64,000 nt of DNA from Micropterix aruncella (Eukaryota; Arthropoda; Insecta; Lepidoptera; Micropterigidae), in the NCBI GenBank assembly GCA_944548615.1, contig OX155952.1, forward strand, positions 35,165,788-35,229,787, in the 5' to 3' direction. Of this stretch, positions 63,726 to 64,000 are shown piece after piece. Within the stretch, counting starts at the first letter, position 1. Each line of letters opens with the position of its first letter. Position numbers and translations under genes: made by a program. Below the pieces are notes generated by a model. That model saw only the letters and a program-made list of their open reading frames with translations, had not been told where the DNA came from and did not search any database.

Positions 63726-64000
63726 TCTAAATTCCGCTTTCTAGAATGACCAAGTGTACAACTGTAGATTGTCTTTCGTATGTCGCAAAGGAAAAGATGC
63801 GCTAAATCGCCTCGTTGCTGCTGACATAGCGACACGTCTGATACTGAGATACACCTCGTTTGAATTCCTCACAGCGAAAACAGCCATATCGCTTTATGTT
63901 ACGTATTTGCATATGTAATTTATCGAGTTGATGAAGTTGCAGTATTCCACATTGAATTGCGCTTTAAAAGCCTTGGACAATAAGGCACAATCTAACGATT
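63726..64000. other. Window end, no feature
   Basis: No supported feature. Confidence 0.4.

Overview
This window looks like AT-rich nuclear DNA of an insect, probably a moth or butterfly. That assignment is an inference from several things: short GT-AG introns, insect-type glycoside hydrolase family 1 (GH1) genes, a clip-domain protease relic, abundant 5'-truncated non-LTR retrotransposons (LINEs), Helitron pieces, and P-like, hAT-like and mariner-like DNA transposons. The scaffold contains a 200-base gap at 61017-61216 and several very long (TA)n tracts.

The only plausible host genes form a tandem GH1 (beta-glucosidase/myrosinase-like) cluster on the minus strand. Gene A (9628-16596) is coding from exon 2 to exon 6, but its signal-peptide exon was not found and a 4.3 kb hAT-like element sits in an intron. 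Gene B (34518-36426) and gene C (45360-47276) are complete six-exon genes with identical exon lengths (47, 677, 95, 315, 254 and 151 bp; 512 aa). Gene D (56794-58714) has the same exons but is a pseudogene. A ghost copy E keeps only the last-exon end (24890-24977) and the upstream block (25245-25845). A possible exon-2 relic lies at 43899-43917. A single GH1 exon on the plus strand (62048-62148) belongs to another, oppositely oriented member that probably continues past the window. Upstream of B, C and D are a conserved TATAAAA box and a conserved GC-containing 17-mer.

Layout: 0-1.2 kb LINE; 1.2-1.95 kb clip/serine-protease pseudogene; 2.1-2.5 kb possible LINE tail; 3.3-3.6 kb foldback element; 4.2-5.25 kb Helitron relic; 5.9-9.5 kb three LINE fragments; 9.6-16.6 kb GH1-A with nested hAT and a four-unit hairpin array; 16.6-18.1 kb repeat R; 18.1-21.45 kb P-like THAP transposon with perfect target-site duplication; 22-24.1 kb LINE tail and a dimeric repeat; 24.8-25.8 kb ghost GH1-E; 26-29 kb foldbacks, a TA tract and a LINE; 29.7-31.5 kb Helitron end plus repeat R; 32.6-34.4 kb RTE-type LINE; 34.5-37 kb GH1-B; 37.1-40.9 kb a long LINE bounded by TA tracts; 41-42.95 kb an element with helically phased motif arrays; 43.5-45.3 kb TA tract, repeat R and a G-rich element; 45.4-48 kb GH1-C; 50-51.7 kb mariner and LINE relics; 52.4-56.2 kb a second copy of the 28-31.5 kb block; 56.8-59.4 kb GH1-D; 59.4-61.2 kb TA tracts and gap; 61.2-64 kb G/C-rich element, GH1-F exon, inverted repeat copy and helicase relic.

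The GH1 products would act as secreted glycosidases, probably in gut or defensive glucoside metabolism; substrates cannot be read from sequence. Everything else is mobile DNA or its debris. The history that can be read is repeated segmental duplication of a gene-plus-flank unit, then transposon insertion, exon loss and gene decay. Exon coordinates come from hand reading of frames and splice sites, not from alignment software.
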